Assembly (NCBI GenBank): GCA_043228905.1
Contig: JBHGNT010000009.1
Location: 18,724,001-18,788,000, forward strand
Source: Azolla caroliniana
Lineage: Eukaryota > Polypodiophyta
Length of the DNA stretch: 64,000 nt
Direction of reading: 5' to 3'
This document shows positions 32,789 through 43,144 of this stretch, piece by piece. Numbering within the stretch: the first letter of the stretch is position 1; each line of letters begins with the position of its first letter. The notes under the pieces were generated by a model. The model was given only the letters and a program-made list of their open reading frames with translations. It was not told the DNA's origin and ran no database searches. Position numbers and translations under genes: made by a program.

Positions 32789-34018
32789 ATGTGTCAACCG
32801 ACTGCTATAATAGTACACGACGTGCATGCGCGAGAATCAAGAAAAGGCGCCAAGCATGGAGAGACAAAACCTCCACCTCACAGAGTCCCTCTCATTTCGC
32901 AAGAACAGAGCACTAGGCGCACACAGCCGATTAAGAGTGATCAGATGATCGCAAGAGGAACGCGCAGACGTACTAATTCTACCAAGTTCCACAGACTCAA
33001 ACAGCGAGATGGAACACATAGCACTCTCGGAAGTGGCCAAGAAACGGTTCAAGCAACACGGGCTAGGAGGATTCCTAAGAATCGTCGAGCCACCTCCGCG
33101 GAGAAAGTCGTGCAAGAGATCAATACAAAGGTCATCACAGAAGAGGCCATCCGCACCATGACCGGCCTACCGGAGGGCGGATTATTCTGGATCGACAACC
33201 CTTCACCGGAGATGCTCACAAAGTTCTTCGGTGAGTACTCCCTAGCCAACAAGGCGTACCGCACGCAAGGCAGTGAGGACGCTCTATTCCGAGAGGTCGC
33301 TCGTGTGCTTCATGAGTATGGGCATTTACACCCTCGACCCCCGGCTATGCCAAAGAACAGAGCCGGTTTTATTATAGTGACTTATGAGGGCGTACAGGTA
33401 GATTGGTCGGTGATCATCGTTGACAGTCTGAGTGCGGCCATAGAATCAGTAAAGGATGGCAAGAAGATGTGGACGGCGGTGGCACAATGGCTCACTCTTT
33501 TAGCACCGCCGGTAGAGCCGATGCAGCCGAAGAAGCAGGGGCAACCGACTAAATCAACCCCCAACCAATCTTCAAAAAGGCAGCAACTACTGGCTAAACA
33601 ACCGATCGGATGGAAAGCGGTCGGCTCCTCACAGAAGGCAAAGGAGCTGCCTAGTCGGAAGCGTATGGCAGAGAAGGAGACACCGGTGGAACCACCGATG
33701 AGACCCTTAAAATTAAGTTGCGTCGGCCCGAACAACAATCAGCAACAACAAGAGCAAGACCCCTTGGCGGCGTTAATCAATAGCGGAACCCTAGTAGAGG
33801 ATCAGGAAGAAGAACTTGCCGAGCCCCTATTACGTCGCAAACAGACACGCGACGAGGGCCACAAAGGGGAGGAATCAAGTTCAGTAAGGGACAGTATACC
33901 AAAGCCCCGCCCCGAGGAACCGCAGCCAAGGAAGGAGTCAGAACCGGTTCAACCAGATCCGGTGTTAGTAGCACCTATGCGGCAAGAAGTAGTGGAACCG
34001 GATGTTCAAAACCGGTGA
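32789..34018 (+). CDS. Element D2 N-terminal protein, 409 codons, unknown function
   Basis: Open from ATG 32789 to TGA 34016. A basic N-terminus (residues 1-100, many Arg/Thr/Ser) precedes a folded-looking part at about 110-245: ITEEAIRTMTGLPEGGLFW, FFGEYSLANKAYRTQGSEDA, VDWSVIIVDSLSAAIESVKD and WTAVAQWLTLLAPP. The rest is Gln/Pro/Glu/Lys-rich and disordered. The middle resembles, in my reading, the 'putative plant transposon protein' domain found in many plant gag-like or transposon ORFs; this is from pattern memory only. The start is the first ATG after the junction with G. It is the only long D-family frame and is followed by a coiled-coil region. Confidence 0.55.
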   Translation: MCQPTAIIVHDVHARESRKGAKHGETKPPPHRVPLISQEQSTRRTQPIKSDQMIARGTRRRTNSTKFHRLKQRDGTHSTLGSGQETVQATRARRIPKNRRATSAEKVVQEINTKVITEEAIRTMTGLPEGGLFWIDNPSPEMLTKFFGEYSLANKAYRTQGSEDALFREVARVLHEYGHLHPRPPAMPKNRAGFIIVTYEGVQVDWSVIIVDSLSAAIESVKDGKKMWTAVAQWLTLLAPPVEPMQPKKQGQPTKSTPNQSSKRQQLLAKQPIGWKAVGSSQKAKELPSRKRMAEKETPVEPPMRPLKLSCVGPNNNQQQQEQDPLAALINSGTLVEDQEEELAEPLLRRKQTRDEGHKGEESSSVRDSIPKPRPEEPQPRKESEPVQPDPVLVAPMRQEVVEPDVQNR

Positions 34019-35403
34019 TTGAATTGCCGGTGTCGCTAAAGCAGCAACAACAGCAAGAACAAGAACTACTGCTAAACACCCAGAATAGGTTCTCGGTGAG
34101 TGGGGAAGCTACACCACGCCCCGAACCGGCACGACAACAAAGCACCGGCAGCCAATGGCTACGGTGGATAGGAGAACAAGTGGCCGAGGTGGTGTGCCAC
34201 ATAGAAGAAGAGGAGAGAGCACACACGAACCGGTTGCTCGTCACAACCGAAGAACTAGAGAAGGCCCGGTCAAGAATCCGGAGCATGGAACAAGAAATGG
34301 AAAAGACCAGGGAAGAGGCGGCACTAGTGAGTGTATAGACTAATAAGACCCCGGTGACTGAAACAGTCCCAGATACGAATAAGGCACAAGAACAAGAACT
34401 CGCCGTGCTGAAAGAAGAATTGGAAGCCTAAGAGGCCTTAAGGGCTAGAGAACGTGAAGGAAGAAGGCAGCGGAGGAAGAACAAAAGAAATTAGTCGAAA
34501 GCCTTCGGCAAACTGAAGAAAGCCTGAGAAAAGGTCATCAAGCATATTACCGACTGAAGGAAAAAAAAAGAAAAACTCCTGCAGGAAAAGGACAAACACC
34601 AACACTCGGCGGAAGTAGAGATTGAGCGACTCAAGGAATAGCTCCGACAGCAAAAGGACTAGGAAGACCGTGCTCGCCATCTGATCAATCAAAGGCTAAA
34701 ACAAAAAACGGACGACTTTGATTGGCTGCACTAGGATCACAAACACTTGGATGTGGAACACAAGAAATGGAGCACCGAAAGTGACCGGCAGTAGGAGAAG
34801 TTACGGGAACTTCGGGATGAGGTTAACTAGACAGCAGCGGCCCTGGTGGAGGAATAATCGAAGGGGGGTGAAGCAGTGAAAAGACTAGCAGAAGTGGCGA
34901 AAGAATGGATGGAGCTGACCCGGCAGCACTCTGAGCCAACGGAACGCGCTACAATGGCTCTGAACAAAGTTCAGACGACCTATCAGTCGCAGCTCATGCA
35001 CGCAGCACTACAGAAGCCAAGAAGCGGCAACCGCGAGCCTCATCAAACAATTGAAAGACGAAAAACAGGCCGCGGAGAATAAGTCGAAGATGGGGTTGGG
35101 GCTAATCCGTGATCTGGTGCGAACATGGAGAGATCAGACGAAGAGACTGGTGGAAGAAAGTTCGGTTCAATGGTGGTCTCAATGGGCTAAGCAGGCAATA
35201 GACAATTGTTGAGAGCGGATGCGGAGAACCGGAGAAAGGACGGCGACGATTTCTATAAACTGGACGAGGAGAACATTGTAGCCAAAAAGGAGGAATTGTC
35301 GGACGACTTCTTATCGTTAGTCGGGGACCAATTGGCAGCGGTGAGGCGATTGGTGGAACAGCTGGACGATGACCAACTGGATACACAACTCCTGTTCGAG
35401 CGG
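34019..35403 (+). pseudogene. Element D2 coiled-coil region
   Basis: Continues from the 409-codon frame with frame changes and several TAG/TAA codons: LLVTTEELEKARSRIRSMEQ, then LKQKTDDFDWLH, ERATMALNKVQTTYQSQLMH, SVQWWSQWAKQA and LRADAENRRKDGDDFYKLDE, VRRLVEQLDDDQLDTQLLFE. Heptad pattern and high E/K/R/Q content indicate long coiled coils. It matches D1 14405-15100. It breaks off at the GCGG target duplication of B and resumes at 55655. Confidence 0.65.
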
Positions 35404-36055
35404 TGTCGCTTTGTTACGCGCGTGCGTGTAAGATGAGACAGGACCGCGGGGGCCCTAAACCAAGGAGCGTGAGAGAGGAGAGAGAGAGAGAGCGTTTGCT
35501 GAACACAGTGAACGAGAGAGAGAGAGCAAATAGAACAATTTGATTATAACACCAATAACGATTACAACCAGCACACCGGCAACGAACCCAATACGGGAGT
35601 CCACACACACACACACCGATGTCACACGCCAAGCACAGAAACGCGAAGGGAGAGCCTCTGATGGAAGCGCATGGGTTGTCCACGAAGCAGAGGCGACGAT
35701 CTCCAAAACCCGCAGAGAATGACAAGTAAAGGAGGAGAGGGAGAGCTCGGTACATGGTCCGGCAGCACTTCGTCCTTGCTAATTCATGATAACCTGTTCT
35801 TCCTCCTCTCCTCCCTTATATAGGTCGTTGGGGAGAGACCCTTCTCCGTCAATCACAGTCACATTACTTTATTCTCTGTCCCTTCAGACAGAGATTCGCA
35901 TCGATTTCCTAATAAATGTGTCATACCTAGTATATTTACATCAGCCGACCTATTCATAATTATATACAAGTTTATATATTCACGCCCCCACATGTAAGGG
36001 CCAGTTCGTACATGATTCCTCTTGATTCCTCCTAGGGGCAGTTTTCTCCACAACA
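35404..36055 (-). repeat. 3' LTR of gypsy B
   Basis: 652 bp, TGTCGC...CACAACA. Contains a (GA)n tract near 35480-35527. Confidence 0.88.
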
Positions 36056-36128
36056 TCCACCCGCACCAAACCGCGCGTCCACCGGTACGCGCTAGATACA
36101 ACACTTGCCAGAGAAAACCGGTCCACTC

Positions 36129-37130
36129 TCACCCATCGCTGCCCGAATCATCACTCGTTTTGAGCCGGTCGTCATCGTCAGTCGCGCATTCTGGGTCTGG
36201 CTCTTCCTCTTGCCGCTTCTTGAATACCTTGACCCTTTTTCCTGCTACCGGCACTGCCATCCGTGTCCCGTCGAGCTCCGCGAGATGATACGTGCCATTG
36301 TCGTTCGCACTTGTTACCGTATAGGGCCCGAACCGCCTCTTCGCAAACTTATGCACCGCCTTGTGCTGATTGTCGAGGCTGCTGTCGTACACTAGCACCC
36401 AATCACCTTCCTCGATCTTCCTCATCCTCAATCGGTGAGTACGGTGGAACCGACCTTTGTTCTTTTCTCGTGTTGTACGCAGCCTTTCCTTCGCCCGCTC
36501 CACGTCTTCCGGTCTTCGCTCGAGTTGCCGGATCCTTGCTGCCAGCAACTCTTCCCGGCTCATCTCGTCCTTCCAGTCCATCGCGGCCCACAAAGTGATC
36601 ATTTTCTCCGCCGGCATGATTGGCTTCTGCCCGTACATCAGCTCCACTGGCATGAACCCCGTCACCGAACTGTGCGTAGTTTGGTCCACCCACAATGCGT
36701 AAGGAATGAGTCGCGGCCAGTTCCCGACTTGTCCTTCGCATACACGTACTAACGCCTTCACCATGGGCCCGTGACCACGCTCTACCTTCCCGTTGGCCTC
36801 CAGATTGTACGTCGTAGTGAGGGAGAGTTTGACCCCTAGTCGGTCAAACAGCTCTTCAGCCTCTTGCGCGTCTAGTTCTCCGTGGTCCACTACGATCTTC
36901 CCAACGCACCCGTACTGGCATACCAGATCTTCTATTAGAAACCGGCACACGGCCGCGGTCGTCTTGTTCTATAGTGCGCGGCCTTACACTTGATTCGTCA
37001 GGTCCTCTCGGGCCAGCACCAGGTACCGCATCTGTCCTACCCCCATCGGCATAGTCGCTAAATCCACCATCCATTTGAAGTGGACGATTGGTGGGTAGGT
37101 CGGATGAAACTCGTCTCGATGTCGGACTGT
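36129..37130 (-). pseudogene. Gypsy B integrase core and C-terminus
   Basis: From the LINE junction: VRHRDEFHPTYP, FKWMVDLATMPMGVGQM, a stop near 36985, KIVVDHGELDAQEAEELFDR (second Asp kept, R to H next to it), EANGKVERGHGP (Glu) and RRFGPYTVTSANDNGTYHLA. The tail ends EEPDPECATDDDDRLK. The finger half is at 42427 onward. Confidence 0.88.
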
Positions 37131-37337
37131 AGAAAGAAAGAAAGAAAGAAAGATGTATTAACGTCTTCTAAGGCCAAATTTGGCCCATGAGACAATTGGT
37201 TTACAACAATAGAGTATTTATCCAGTCATCATAACTAAAATAAAATTAAGTAAAAAAAAATAGAACTTAAACTAAAAGAGTTCTAGTAGTGTACAATATG
37301 TAGTATACTCGAAAGTGACTATACACTAAGCCTAATT

Positions 37338-40300
37338 TTATTTCCACCCAAGCCTCTCGAAAAGAAGTGGGGGGTCAAAGGGTCTTGATGTGGGTTCCAA
37401 TGTAGAGAGTGCCCTAGCCATGGCTTCTAGGCGGTGTAGCTCACGTTCCCTTATTTTCAATATTGCTTCCACATCCCGTTGAGTTGCTTTGAAACCCGGC
37501 ACCCGAGGACGTTTGGTTCTTCTCTGGTTTTCTGCCTCATCAATGGAAAGGCCGAGTGGTGCAAGTGTGTCGGCATTCGTTGTCTCCTCAGGTTCCTGAA
37601 AAACTGCATTTGTTACATGTTCGTGATCATTAGCAACATTATTGTCAACATTTTGTAATTTATTCTCTCTGTGTTGTTTTAGCTCTAGAATGTATTTGCC
37701 TAATTTCTTTATATCTAGAGTATCTAATAGTTTGGGGAGGGTGGGAGACAGACCAAGTATGTCTTGGTATTTTGCCCTTATCTCGGCATAGGTTGGACAC
37801 TTGCATGTAAAGTGGTACTCATCCTCTATCTCTATGTGACATAACCTACATATCCTTTCCTCCCTAGGGACTCCACTAGTACGGCCATTTTCAATCTCAA
37901 GTTGGTGAGATGATATTCTAAGTTGTCCAATGGCAACCCTTAGTGCATGTGGTAAGAATACATCTAGATATTTTGGCCACGTGATAAAACCTAACTCAGA
38001 GAAGTGCATGAAGTGTTTCTTATAGTACGACATTTTAGATGGGAGTGGCTCTAGTGGGGTGATCCATTTACACCGAGTGTAAATTTGCCATATTTCTTGG
38101 CGTATTACTTTATTGCGGTTCTCATGAGAGATTAAGGTGTTATCACTCGTGTGGTTGTACCTAAGGGGAGGTAGGTTATTAATGTCTAGACCATTCGCAA
38201 GAAGCCAAGTCACCATCATGCCATACCATGAGCTAGTATAGCCGGACTCATACAATGATCGAGAGGCCTTAAAGGCTTGATGAGATATTCTATCATGTGG
38301 TTGGCTATGTATCCTATCAATAAAGACTACAAGTTGAAAAAGTGCCTCTACTAGCATTGGGGGTAACGTGAACTCGGCCCTAATAATGTCATGTGATACA
38401 GTCGATTTGCTTCGGAGTTGGCGTGATAGCATCATCACCAATGGTCTCTCTAATTGCGTCCACATGAAGGATGGTAATCCTAGAGCCCAAACCGTTGATG
38501 CATACATGAGGGAGGGGGTCACTAATGAGTCAAAGAGCCACCCTTTAGTCCGTGGCTCTTGAAAGTGTGCTTGGTGGCATTGTCTCTCTAGGAGTGAGAG
38601 GGATGCATGTCCTCTCGTGAGTCTATCCTTCACTGCCTGTGTCATCGAAAATTTACCTGAGCGGGCACTAAAAGTGACTCCGAGATAGACGTACGATCCA
38701 ACCACCTCGACTGGGCTATGGGAGATAGTTAGGTGACACTTAGCTCTAACTTGGGCCGATGTGTGGAAGATAAGGACTTTCGTTTTCCCTAGATTCACTA
38801 CCAATCCTTGTTGTACACAAAAGTCATCTAAGGCATTAAGGTGCCTCTGTAGGTCGTGTTCGGATTCAGAGAGCAAAACTATGTCATCCGCATAGAGCAA
38901 GATAGGAACCTGCGTATCCCCAAGGACCACTCCGATGCCTCCCTCACGAGCAATAAAATCTGTGATCTCATCAATGTAGATCCCAAAAAGCGTCGGTGAT
39001 AGGGGGCAACCTTGTTTTACACCAATAGTGCTAGTGAAATGACTGGATAGGCCACCTGGGCATCGGACACACCCGGACACTTGTTCATATAGTGCGTAGA
39101 TGGCCCATACCATATCATCTGGTATCCTCAAGCTTTTAAGTCTATCAAACAACCGATCTCTAGGGACTGTGTCAAAGGCTTTGTGGAAGTCCACAAAACA
39201 ACAATATAATCTCTTCTTGCGAGCCTTAGTTTGGTCAATTAGGTATCTAAGTGTGAAGATGTGATCAATAGTGGAGAAGGCTCGTCTAAAGCCAGCTTGT
39301 TCAGGTGCACGAAGGTTTAGGGTCTCCATGTAGTCGCTAAGCTCTGCTTCCATTACTGCACCATATAACTTAGCAAGGGTATGGCCTATCATAATGGTTC
39401 TATATGTATTTGGGTCCATGGGGTCCCCCCCTTTATGTATGGGGGCCACTGTATTCATAGTCCACTGTGGTGGAAAACCCTCCGCAAGGGCACGATTGAA
39501 GATTAGAGTTAGCAAGGGAGCTAGGCACTCTCTCGCATATATAATGTGTTCTGCTCGCAATCCTGTGTGGTCCATGGACTTCCTATGTTGTAATTTCTTT
39601 ATGACCTTCATGACCCTAGAGGTCGTGAAAAGTGTCCCCGTGGTAGGCCGGGGTGTGGAAGGCATTGGAAAAGGTGGTTGGTTTGGGATTTGGTAAAGTC
39701 TCTTTGTATATGTGTGCCAAGTTTCGGGATCTTCGATGGGTGTTTGTGGTCTTGGCTCTCGTAGTCTCTTCCATGCCGTGGCGCAATCGCTACTCATGAG
39801 CATATGGTAGAGTTCCCAGTATTGGGATGCCTCCCACGCTCGTCTCTTACGACGTGTCATCTTACGCATTTCTTTGCGAGCTTGTATGGAGGTAATACTA
39901 CCATTGAGTTGCGATACAGTAAGTTGTCTATGTAGGTCCCTACAATCCTCGTCATACCATTTATTTTGTGGCATTGATCCTGATCTACCTTGATTTGAGT
40001 GTTTTGTATATGGGAAACTGCTAGCTGCTGCGGAGTGAAGGATGTGTGTGAGTTTTGTACTAAGGCTTTCTAACGGTAGGGAGGGATCAATGGAGGGGAG
40101 ATGGGCCTGAACATGTTGAGAGTATATGTCAGAGAGCTCATGTGTGAAATGTATTGTGGTGTGATGGCATGGTTGACTAGACTTGGTGACCTTAGAGATA
40201 TCACATTTTAGCTCGAAGTATAAGAAACTATGGTCTGCGCCAATAGGGCATGGGGCCACTCGGAAGGAGTTAATCATGTGGGTAGCTTCCGGGCGCCCTA

Positions 40301-41039
40301 TTAGATAGTCAACTGTGCTTTCCCCTCCTCCATGTGGGAAACATGTGAGCTCTTCCGAGCCCGACCACTTAGCTAAACCATTATATATGACCATCTGGTG
40401 CCGACTGCCAAGTTCGAGCAGATGATGGCCAAAGCTCGTGGCGTTCGCACCTTGATCCTTTGATCTACGTGTGGTGCCTATGTCTAAAGGATCAACATTT
40501 ACCATTTCTAGGTTTCTATTCATCTGAAATACTGTGCATTGTCGGGATTGGGTTCTCGCATTGAAGTCTCCTACAAGAAATACTTCTCCTTGGGAAGAAT
40601 ATCGGATTATGTCATCCGATAGGGGTTCGTATGGAGAAGGCCCATGTGGCATTCCTTCATCGACTAATCTCGTCAAGCCACTAATATTATAACGGGATCC
40701 TTTTGGGGGAAAGTAACAAATGGCGAAAAATACTGCATGGTCTTTGCTTGTGGAGACTTTCACCCACATAAAACGAGCTTCTGGGTCTATCTTCATTATT
40801 TCTATCCTATTATGTAGCTCTCTACGAAATAGTATCGCGACACCTCCAGATCCCCTAGTAGTGTGTCGACGTGAGGTTTGTCTAAAAGCGGACTCCCAAC
40901 GGAATCCTTCGACCCGTGGGAGTCCTCTATTTGGGCTCTGATGTGTTTCTACCAAGAAAAGTATATCAGATACCTTTAGTATCTCCTCTAGGCGGCCGGG
41001 GTGTGCCCAGAGTGCGCCATTACAATTCCATAGGGTCAT
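37338..41039 (-). CDS. LINE ORF2: APE endonuclease and reverse transcriptase
   Basis: Makes the target nick and copies the LINE RNA. The frame is open from the ORF1 stop (41076) to 37338; the first ATG is at 41039 (MTLWNCNGALW), with upstream in-frame GTG at 41069. Counting from that GTG: endonuclease 11-290 with LWNCNG, FLVETHQ, GDFNAR (167), DYLIG (254) and ADHSFL (279). Reverse transcriptase about 480-780 with FVDFHKAFDTVPRDR (625), KQGCPLSPTLFGIYID and LLYADDIVLL (YADD at 726). A Cys/His motif CRLCHIEIEDEYHFTCKC at about 1073. No RNase H seen. All catalytic residues are present, so it may be active. Clade not assigned. Confidence 0.9.
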   Translation of the reverse strand: MTLWNCNGALWAHPGRLEEILKVSDILFLVETHQSPNRGLPRVEGFRWESAFRQTSRRHTTRGSGGVAILFRRELHNRIEIMKIDPEARFMWVKVSTSKDHAVFFAICYFPPKGSRYNISGLTRLVDEGMPHGPSPYEPLSDDIIRYSSQGEVFLVGDFNARTQSRQCTVFQMNRNLEMVNVDPLDIGTTRRSKDQGANATSFGHHLLELGSRHQMVIYNGLAKWSGSEELTCFPHGGGESTVDYLIGRPEATHMINSFRVAPCPIGADHSFLYFELKCDISKVTKSSQPCHHTTIHFTHELSDIYSQHVQAHLPSIDPSLPLESLSTKLTHILHSAAASSFPYTKHSNQGRSGSMPQNKWYDEDCRDLHRQLTVSQLNGSITSIQARKEMRKMTRRKRRAWEASQYWELYHMLMSSDCATAWKRLREPRPQTPIEDPETWHTYTKRLYQIPNQPPFPMPSTPRPTTGTLFTTSRVMKVIKKLQHRKSMDHTGLRAEHIIYARECLAPLLTLIFNRALAEGFPPQWTMNTVAPIHKGGDPMDPNTYRTIMIGHTLAKLYGAVMEAELSDYMETLNLRAPEQAGFRRAFSTIDHIFTLRYLIDQTKARKKRLYCCFVDFHKAFDTVPRDRLFDRLKSLRIPDDMVWAIYALYEQVSGCVRCPGGLSSHFTSTIGVKQGCPLSPTLFGIYIDEITDFIAREGGIGVVLGDTQVPILLYADDIVLLSESEHDLQRHLNALDDFCVQQGLVVNLGKTKVLIFHTSAQVRAKCHLTISHSPVEVVGSYVYLGVTFSARSGKFSMTQAVKDRLTRGHASLSLLERQCHQAHFQEPRTKGWLFDSLVTPSLMYASTVWALGLPSFMWTQLERPLVMMLSRQLRSKSTVSHDIIRAEFTLPPMLVEALFQLVVFIDRIHSQPHDRISHQAFKASRSLYESGYTSSWYGMMVTWLLANGLDINNLPPLRYNHTSDNTLISHENRNKVIRQEIWQIYTRCKWITPLEPLPSKMSYYKKHFMHFSELGFITWPKYLDVFLPHALRVAIGQLRISSHQLEIENGRTSGVPREERICRLCHIEIEDEYHFTCKCPTYAEIRAKYQDILGLSPTLPKLLDTLDIKKLGKYILELKQHRENKLQNVDNNVANDHEHVTNAVFQEPEETTNADTLAPLGLSIDEAENQRRTKRPRVPGFKATQRDVEAILKIRERELHRLEAMARALSTLEPTSRPFDPPLLFERLGWK

Positions 41040-41075
41040 CCTAAGTGCATTTTCTGTCACATGGGCCACACGCCG

Positions 41076-41888
41076 TCAGTTAGTAGTGCGATCATTTATG
41101 ATCACTCGCCCGTCTCGGTAAAAGGCGCGATGGCCTTCTTTACGAGCTTGCATAACTCGTGGCATACAACTCTTGCGATGCTCAATTTGCATCTTAGTGA
41201 GGTCTTCATCGAGATAGATGGGGTCCCCATCCATTCCTCGAAGGATTGGTCTCTTCTTCAAAAAAGTGATTCTAGAGTCTAAGTCTTTAAATTGAAGGAC
41301 TAAGGCTCTCTTCCTAGTTGTGTCACGCCCGGCCCTCCATGCTTTGGTGATAGGTAGGTCCTCTGTGTACCCTAACATTTTCCCAAGTGTCTCTGCGTCC
41401 TCATTTGGGGATGCACCTTCCTTGAGCCCAGTGACACGTACATTTAAGCGTGGGGCCTGACGCATTTTCTCTTCTTCAAGGGTGGTATTAACAATATTTT
41501 CATCTTTTATTTCTTTTTTAATGTTTCTTTTAACCACATCTACCCAACCCGTTTTAGCTAACTCTATGTTATTATTAACTTCCTCTTTAACTTTTTTAAT
41601 TTCGTCCTTTATATCCTCTATAGAGGATATTTCACCGTCTTCTCGAGATACCTCGATGTCCTTAAGTTGTTTTTTAAGGTCGATGTTTTCTACTTTAAGT
41701 TGTTCTATTTCGGCCTTGAGGGCGTCTTTTTCCTCTCTATCTTTTTTCTTGTGGGTTTCGGTGTCTTTCACCCATTTTTTCATATCCATCTCTATTTTTG
41801 TTAAACGATTAAACATATCTAAAAAATCCTCCTTACTTATAGCCTCGTCTTGTATATCCTTAAGTTCCTTAGTCCGTCTAGACGTCAT
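41076..41888 (-). CDS. LINE ORF1: coiled-coil RNA-binding protein
   Basis: 270 codons from ATG 41888 (MTSRRTKELKDIQDEAISKE). Residues about 15-130 form a long coiled coil (LKAEIEQLKVENIDLKKQLK). Residues about 150-270 (PRLNVRVTGLKEGASPNEDA, ITKAWRAGRDTTRKRALVLQ, RITFLKKRPILRG) look like the RRM plus C-terminal domain layout of L1-type ORF1. It should coat LINE RNA as a trimer, by analogy. The stop is UGA followed by CGG, and ORF2 continues in the same frame. Confidence 0.8.
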   Translation of the reverse strand: MTSRRTKELKDIQDEAISKEDFLDMFNRLTKIEMDMKKWVKDTETHKKKDREEKDALKAEIEQLKVENIDLKKQLKDIEVSREDGEISSIEDIKDEIKKVKEEVNNNIELAKTGWVDVVKRNIKKEIKDENIVNTTLEEEKMRQAPRLNVRVTGLKEGASPNEDAETLGKMLGYTEDLPITKAWRAGRDTTRKRALVLQFKDLDSRITFLKKRPILRGMDGDPIYLDEDLTKMQIEHRKSCMPRVMQARKEGHRAFYRDGRVIINDRTTN

Positions 41889-42426
41889 TGTGGTGTCAAT
41901 AAGAAAAAAAAGGTAAAATAAATGGGTTCGAGACTTAGCCGAGTTTGTGTGTGTGTCGCAATCACATCGGCATTTTGTAGCACGCGACGAGCACACCAAA
42001 AGAACCCCCCCCACGAACTCGTCAAGAAAAAGGCACTTCACCACATCAAGAGAAAACGGAGAAGAAAACACCCCGTGACGGCGACGGTGACGGTGGCAGT
42101 CGTCAAACGACGGTAGACGACGGCAGCAGACGGCCGACGGCGGCAACAGACGGCAGAAGACAGTAGACGACTGCAGACTGTAGAAGACGGCTGCAGACGG
42201 TGGCAGACGGCGACGGCGACGACACTAGCCGGCCACAGAGAGAGACGAGGAAGCGAGCGAGAGAGAGAGAGAGAGAGCAGACGGCGACGGTTGCAGTGGC
42301 TGCAGACAATGGTTGCAGACAACGACGACGACAGCGACAGCAACGCAACGGCAGAGAGAGCCGTTAGAGCAACGCAACGCCTAGCGAGAGGGGGAGAGAG
42401 AGAGAGAGAGAGAGGGTTTAGGTTTT
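41889..42426 (-). promoter_or_regulatory. LINE 5' UTR, CGNC-rich
   Basis: On the coding strand it starts AAAACCTAAACCCTCTCTCT, including a telo-box-like AAACCCT, then a CT run and about 300 bp of CGTCGCCGTC-like repeats. It must hold the internal promoter. Long frames in it are low-complexity artefacts. Confidence 0.6.
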
Positions 42427-43140
42427 AGTGCATCTCACAACTCTCACAAGTCGTCACAAAATGATGCACGTCCCGGTATAACCCCAGCCACCAATACTTA
42501 CCCTTGAGCTTCTCGAACGTAGCCCACGTCCCGCGGTGTCCTGCCCAAGGACTGTCGTGATACGCCATAAGCAACGCTTTTTGCTCGTCTTCCCTCGTCA
42601 CGACGCGGAGTGGGGTGCCGCTATGCTTCTTTGGATGCCTCCATATGCATCCTCCTCGTAGGAAGAACCGGTACGCCTTCTTCCGCACCCGATTGGCCTC
42701 TTCTCTAGTCCACGCCATGTCCGGCGTCATTGTCCGTAGGAACCTTCCTATTTGGAGCCACTCCCCGTCGTATTCGCTCTCGTCGAACTCGTTAAGCGCC
42801 GGAGTGTTCCCTGCCCTAGTTTCCACGTTAGTTGACCCGAAGAAGTCCTCGCCGACTTCTTCGTTATCCCAAACCATGCTGTCCTCGTCGCTGAACCGTG
42901 CCCTTGAAAGCATATCGGCCATGGCATTATCCTTCCCGGAGATGTGCTGTATCTCCGGGTTCAGGGACTTGATGTATGCGATCCACCTGAGGATCGCCAG
43001 GTCTGGAGTCGCGCATCCAGAAACCATACCCAAAATCGGTAGGCAGTCTGTCTCAATGATCACTTCCGTCCCGATCAGATAGTCCTTGTCGGCCTTGACT
43101 GTCGAAACGATACCCCATAGCTCGCGCTTAATTTGGGCAT
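42427..43140 (-). pseudogene. Gypsy B RNase H end and integrase zinc finger
   Basis: ETDCLPILGMVSGCATPDLA, YIKSLNPEIQHISGKDNAMA and DMLSRARFSDEDSM close the RNase H; then KKAYRFFLRGGCIWRHPKKH and the intact finger HDSPWAGHRGTW ... TCESC. Open from 43063 to the LINE junction. One frame break near 43140 separates it from the upstream part. Confidence 0.88.
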
Positions 43141-43144
43141 ATCC

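Larger units (their letters stand above)
37131..42426 (-). mobile_element. APE-type non-LTR retrotransposon (LINE), 5.3 kb
   Basis: Inserted in the integrase of gypsy B between the codons for CEMH and VRHRDE; removing it restores that frame. 5' UTR about 41889-42426, ORF1, ORF2, 3' UTR 37131-37337. The 3' end is a (CTTT)n tail on the coding strand, not poly(A). Target duplication is at most 1-2 bp. Both ORFs are fully open, so this is one of the youngest elements here. Confidence 0.9.

Noticed and set aside
32789-34018. D2 ORF as a host gene
   Set aside because: It is collinear with coiled-coil pieces that sit next to LTRs in three places, and is flanked by retroelement sequence on both sides.
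42038-42348. Overlapping Arg/Ser/Cys-rich frames on the minus strand
   Set aside because: They are translations of the LINE 5' UTR repeat (CGTCGCCGTC-like) and have no protein signal.
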